From Colius striatus (taxonomy: Eukaryota; Chordata; Aves; Coliiformes; Coliidae), in the NCBI RefSeq assembly GCF_028858725.1, contig NC_084789.1:41943594-42007593 (forward strand): a stretch of DNA of 64,000 nucleotides, written 5' to 3'. The position numbers and the translations under genes were made by a program. Below the pieces are notes generated by a model, which saw nothing but the letters and a program-made list of their open reading frames with translations, was not told the origin of the DNA and searched no databases. This document shows positions 1 to 64,000 of this stretch, piece after piece. Each line of letters opens with the position of its first letter. The first letter of the stretch is position 1.

Positions 1-528
1 ATACAGGGGCAGCGAGCAGCCTCAGGCCTGTGACATCCTTCCCCAATCCGTACACGCTCATTTTTGCCCCCCAGATGGAACTTTTTCAGGCCACCGAAGA
101 GCGTTTCGCTGACACTCCGGAGTCCAGTGTCGCAGCACTCGTCACCACACACCGGCCGGACCCGGCGCAGGAGGCCGCGGCACCGAGGCAAGTCCGGCCG
201 CGGATGCGGACACACTGAGGGCGGAGGCGCGAGGCCTCCCTCAGCCTCAGTCCCGCTCGGTTATCGGCGCCCGGCGATGCCCGAATCCTGAGACAGCTCC
301 AGCGCCGCTCTGGGTCCCCGACAGGACAGATGCATGGCCCAGCCCGTTCGCAGCCCGCGGCGCGGCCCCGGCGCTCACCTCCATGGGCGATCCCCGGGAC
401 GGCGGCGGCTACCGGCGGCGCGCTCGGCCGCTGTCCCCGCGCGCGGCCATGGCGGGCGGCCTGAGGCGACGGGCGGCCGTTGGCTCCGCGCCCGCCCAAC
501 CGCCGCCCCGCCCCGCGCGCTCTACACG

Positions 529-739
529 ATTGGTCGAGCCCTGAGCCGCCCGACCAATGAGCGGCCGCCGCGCTCCCTCGCGCCTCCCCACACCGCGTGA
601 CCGTTCCGGTTCTCCACGCGGTCATTGGGCATTGAGGGGCCGCCGCTGCCCTCATGGCAACAGGAGCTGACTCCTTATTGGCCCCGATGCGGCTGCGCCT
701 AGCCAATGAAAAATCAGCTCTCTCAGGCTTTCCGCCAAT
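529..739. promoter_or_regulatory. Cluster of six CCAAT / ATTGG boxes (NF-Y type)
   Basis: ATTGG at 529-533, CCAAT at 554-558, ATTGG at 624-628, ATTGG at 677-681, CCAAT at 703-707 and CCAAT at 735-739. No TATA box is evident. Multiple CCAAT boxes 25-70 bp apart in a CpG island are typical of NF-Y-driven, often divergent, promoters. Confidence 0.65.
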
Positions 740-759
740 GAGGGGCCGCGGAGGCCTTG

Positions 760-877
760 TTAACCCGGAGACGGCGCTGGCGCTGCGGCCGTGCTCCGCC
801 TCGGCACGGCTCGGCTTCCGTCGCTGCCGCTTCGGCCCCGGGGAGCGGCGTGGCCTGGCCTGGCCTGGCCTGGGAAG
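760..877 (+). other. Possible non-coding first exon with donor at 878
   Basis: GC-rich sequence ends in GGGAAG followed by GTGAGT. It lacks an ATG that opens a recognisable protein. It could be the first exon of a + strand lncRNA or a distal NSF 5' UTR exon. The start is not determinable, and the call rests on one splice signal in a CpG island. Confidence 0.3.
851..873 (+). repeat. TGGCC pentamer tandem repeat (about 4.6 copies)
   Basis: Perfect short tandem repeat of TGGCC, directly before the donor-like GTGAGT at 878. Confidence 0.9.
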
Positions 878-880
878 GTG

Positions 881-2690
881 AGTGCTGGGGCCGCGGTGAG
901 GCTGGGTGGCGATTGGCTGACGTACCTGTCCTGTGAGGGACCCGGCGAGTGGCTGGAGTCGTCCCGGGACTCGGGCCTTGTGTGAGGCACCGCCTGGGCC
1001 CTTCCGCAGCGAGGCTGCTCGTCAGCCGCTGCCATCGGGCCTCTGTGCTGGGACAGGCCTCCCCTGGGAGAGCCCGACCACAGCTTCACAGCTCTGGGCA
1101 TTGACCACGGCAATGAGAGGAAGCCTATGTTAACTGTGCAAGAGTAGGCCCTGGCTTGATGGCGTGGCTCCTTGTGGCAGGACTGGCTGGGCTCAGCCTG
1201 GGGAGCCCAAGGCCAAAGGGAACCTGTGGCTTCTGGCTTGGAGGGAACAGCTAGAGGAAACCTGATGGATGAGGGAGCCCAATTCCAGCAGCAGAGCCTC
1301 TGTGCTGGCACCTCTTCCTCGCTTCCTTACTGCTGGTTCAGGTGTGCCAGGTGTTGCTTTCTGTAAAAACGACTAAGGGAAACTGAAAAGCCCTGAAAGT
1401 AAGCCATGCTCTTGTTATCATTTCTCAAGCTATTTTGCTTTATGGAATATGGAGACACTGTTGTTTGGGCAGATAAAGGTAGAATGCAGGTACTGTCATC
1501 ATGATAGAGGCATGTTGCTTTCACAAGTAACAGAGGTCTGCAAGCAAATTCCACCCCACGAGAGATGCCTGGCAGGTACAGCCAAGGGGTTACATACAGC
1601 ACTTAACAACTGCTTTTCAGAGATGTTTCCCTGGTGCAGGTGAGGATGGGACACAGACTGAGAAACACAGCTCAGCTGTTGTTCAAGCAGGAACAACATG
1701 GTGTCGCTGAATTCTTGCACTGTTTAGATCTGCCAACAACATGTTCAGGTATAGATCTGATTTCTTTAACCACTGAGCTACATCCATGGCCTGAGGCATT
1801 GATCACTTTGGCCCATGGCATTCAGGTGGCTCCCCGCAGATCCCCCTGAGCTTGCCAGTCCTCCCTGGATGACATGGCCACCTGTCCAAAGCAGCAAACC
1901 AGCAGTTAAAATCAACATCAATACTTTATGATGTCATCAGAACCCTGTGCAGGAAGCTGTGCTGGCAGGCTGCTAATGCACTAAAGATTGCTCCTTGAAT
2001 TGATTTCTAGGCTGTTGAGGTCAGCTTTGGAGCCAGTATGGAACCTTGCTTTGGAGCCCAAGTGTTTGTTGCCCTCCTCCCTCAAGGCAAAGCTGAGACC
2101 AAAGATCATCATTGGAGTTTCATTCGCCTGCAGAACGTTACCCAGGAGGCTGCAGCTCCATCAACAACCTCTTTCATCTCAGCACAGACAGTTTATCCAG
2201 TATGATCTGTTGCTCTTAAGAGTGAGCACTATTTCAAGCAGATCCCAGGAGCAAGCCTCCACATGGATTCCTATCCACAACTCTGGCTGCAAACATCCAG
2301 TTAGTGCTCAAACAGCACTGGGTTGTGCCAGCTGCACAGAGAGGCAAGAGCTGGAATGAGCAGAAGACAACCAAGTTGTGAGTGGTGGCCTAGTAAATGG
2401 CTTTAGAAGGCTGGAGTCCACCTTAACAGAGTGGGGTTGCCTCCAGGCTTGGGCACGTGCTGCGAGGCTGAAGCTGCAGCTCTGAGCTGCTGGTACCTGG
2501 CTGTCACACTCACTCACACCTGTGATTTGCAGCAGAAAGCATAAAACCATGCCGTGAGTACAAGCCAGATGCTGTTGGATGGAAAGCTACTGCAGAGACA
2601 AGGTCAGTCCCTTGGTGTGCTGGGGAGGAGGCTGCGGTGCCCAGCCTGCAGCAGCTGCTGGGTCGTTGTCCTGCCCCTCGGGAGCCGCTG
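881..2690. other. Intergenic spacer between the two CpG islands
   Basis: No recognisable gene or repeat. A candidate microexon with good splice signals sits at 1621-1639 (CTTTTCAG before, GTGAGG after), but nothing ties it to a transcript. Confidence 0.5.
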
Positions 2691-3216
2691 ATGGGGTGCT
2701 GATAGGGCTCTACGCTCCGGGCCCCCGGGACGCGCGGGGTCCCCGTGCCCTGACAGGCGCTGCGGGCAGGGGCCGTGCCGCGCCCGGTGCCCCCGCAGGG
2801 CCCGGCCCCAGCCGGCTGCCCGCCGCCTAGGGCCGCCTGGCCCATCCCGGTCCTGGGCGCACGCGGTGCGGCCGGGCCCGCCGGAGATCGCTCCCCGCGG
2901 CCGGGCCCGGTACCGGCGCCCGGGAGGCCGCGCAGCGCCCCCGTCAAGCGCCCGCGGCGGGAACCGCGGCTCTTCCGCACGCGGCACAACGGGCCAATTA
3001 CGACAGCGCGCCCAGGTGACGTTCGGCTCAACGCCCGCCCCTTGCGGCTTCTGGGCCAATGGGCGGGCGGTGCCGGGAGGCGGCCGTCAGTGATTGGCCG
3101 ATCCGGGGCCGCCCCGCAGGGCGCTTGCGCTGCGCCGCCCCCTGGCGGCCGCGGGGCGGGACTGGCTGCGGCGCGGCTGAGAGGCGGCGCGTGCTGCGGG
3201 CCGAGGCAGCGGCAAG

Positions 3217-64000
<60,784 letters not shown>

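Larger units (their letters stand above)
150..880. promoter_or_regulatory. CpG island promoter of an unidentified neighbour, possibly bidirectional
   Basis: GC-rich, CpG-dense DNA with six CCAAT-type boxes in ~210 bp: inverted at 529, 624 and 677, direct at 554, 703 and 735. On the minus strand GCCCATGGAG is followed by a donor-like GTGAGC (junction ~378), preceded by a 13-codon uORF (MAARGDSGRARRR and a stop at 409). On the plus strand a donor-like GTGAGT follows at 878. This fits a housekeeping promoter whose gene lies off the left edge (minus) and/or a + transcript toward NSF. I could not name the gene. Confidence 0.7.

Noticed and set aside
86..706. 206-codon minus-strand open frame in the first CpG island
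   Set aside because: Compositional artefact (Arg/Ala/Gly-rich). The minus-strand donor near 378 would interrupt it. No protein family recognised.
150..880. Naming the left neighbour as ARF2/ARL17, KANSL1 or GOSR2 from NSF synteny
   Set aside because: No coding sequence of any of these (for example an ARF 'MGN' exon) is in the window, so the gene symbol would be a guess.

Overview
This is vertebrate nuclear DNA, most likely from a bird. It carries the 5' three quarters of one gene, NSF (N-ethylmaleimide-sensitive factor, vesicle-fusing ATPase), on the + strand. I found no prokaryotic gene, CRISPR array, virus or gene cassette, and no undescribed 'system'. The bird call rests on the repeats: every interspersed repeat I recognise is a 5'-truncated CR1 LINE, several with the avian CR1 3' end (a 'CCTTCCAAC...ATTCTGTG'-like tail), and I see no Alu or L1. 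A turtle or crocodilian is not strictly excluded.

Layout. 1-~880 is a CpG island with six CCAAT-type boxes. It has donor-like sites facing both ways (minus at ~378, plus at 878), so it is probably the promoter of an unidentified neighbour that lies mostly off the left edge. 880-2690 is ordinary sequence. ~2690-3340 is the NSF CpG-island promoter, and the NSF start codon is at 3217 in a strong Kozak context. Eighteen coding exons follow (3217-3228 up to a last one cut by the window end, 63964-64000). They are separated by 17 GT-AG introns, the largest being intron 1 (10.9 kb), intron 8 (10.7 kb) and intron 17 (9.1 kb). All exon phases close without a frameshift or stop, giving 1,945 coding nt (codons 1-648 plus 1 nt). 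The numbering matches mammalian NSF exactly: K266 and E329 in D1, K549 and D604 in D2. About 96 C-terminal residues and the 3' end lie beyond the window.

The encoded protein is the hexameric AAA+ ATPase that, with alpha-SNAP, disassembles cis-SNARE complexes after membrane fusion. The N domain (~1-205), D1 (~206-477, the main ATPase) and most of D2 (~478-744, hexamerisation) are all visible.

The introns hold CR1 fragments of different ages and orientations (introns 2, 7, 8, 12 and 17), a diverged ~62-bp minisatellite at the start of intron 1, a 19-bp tandem repeat next to the exon 12 acceptor, some perfect inverted repeats, and one unexplained CpG-enriched island in intron 17. I found no tRNA, rRNA, snoRNA or nested protein gene that I could support.
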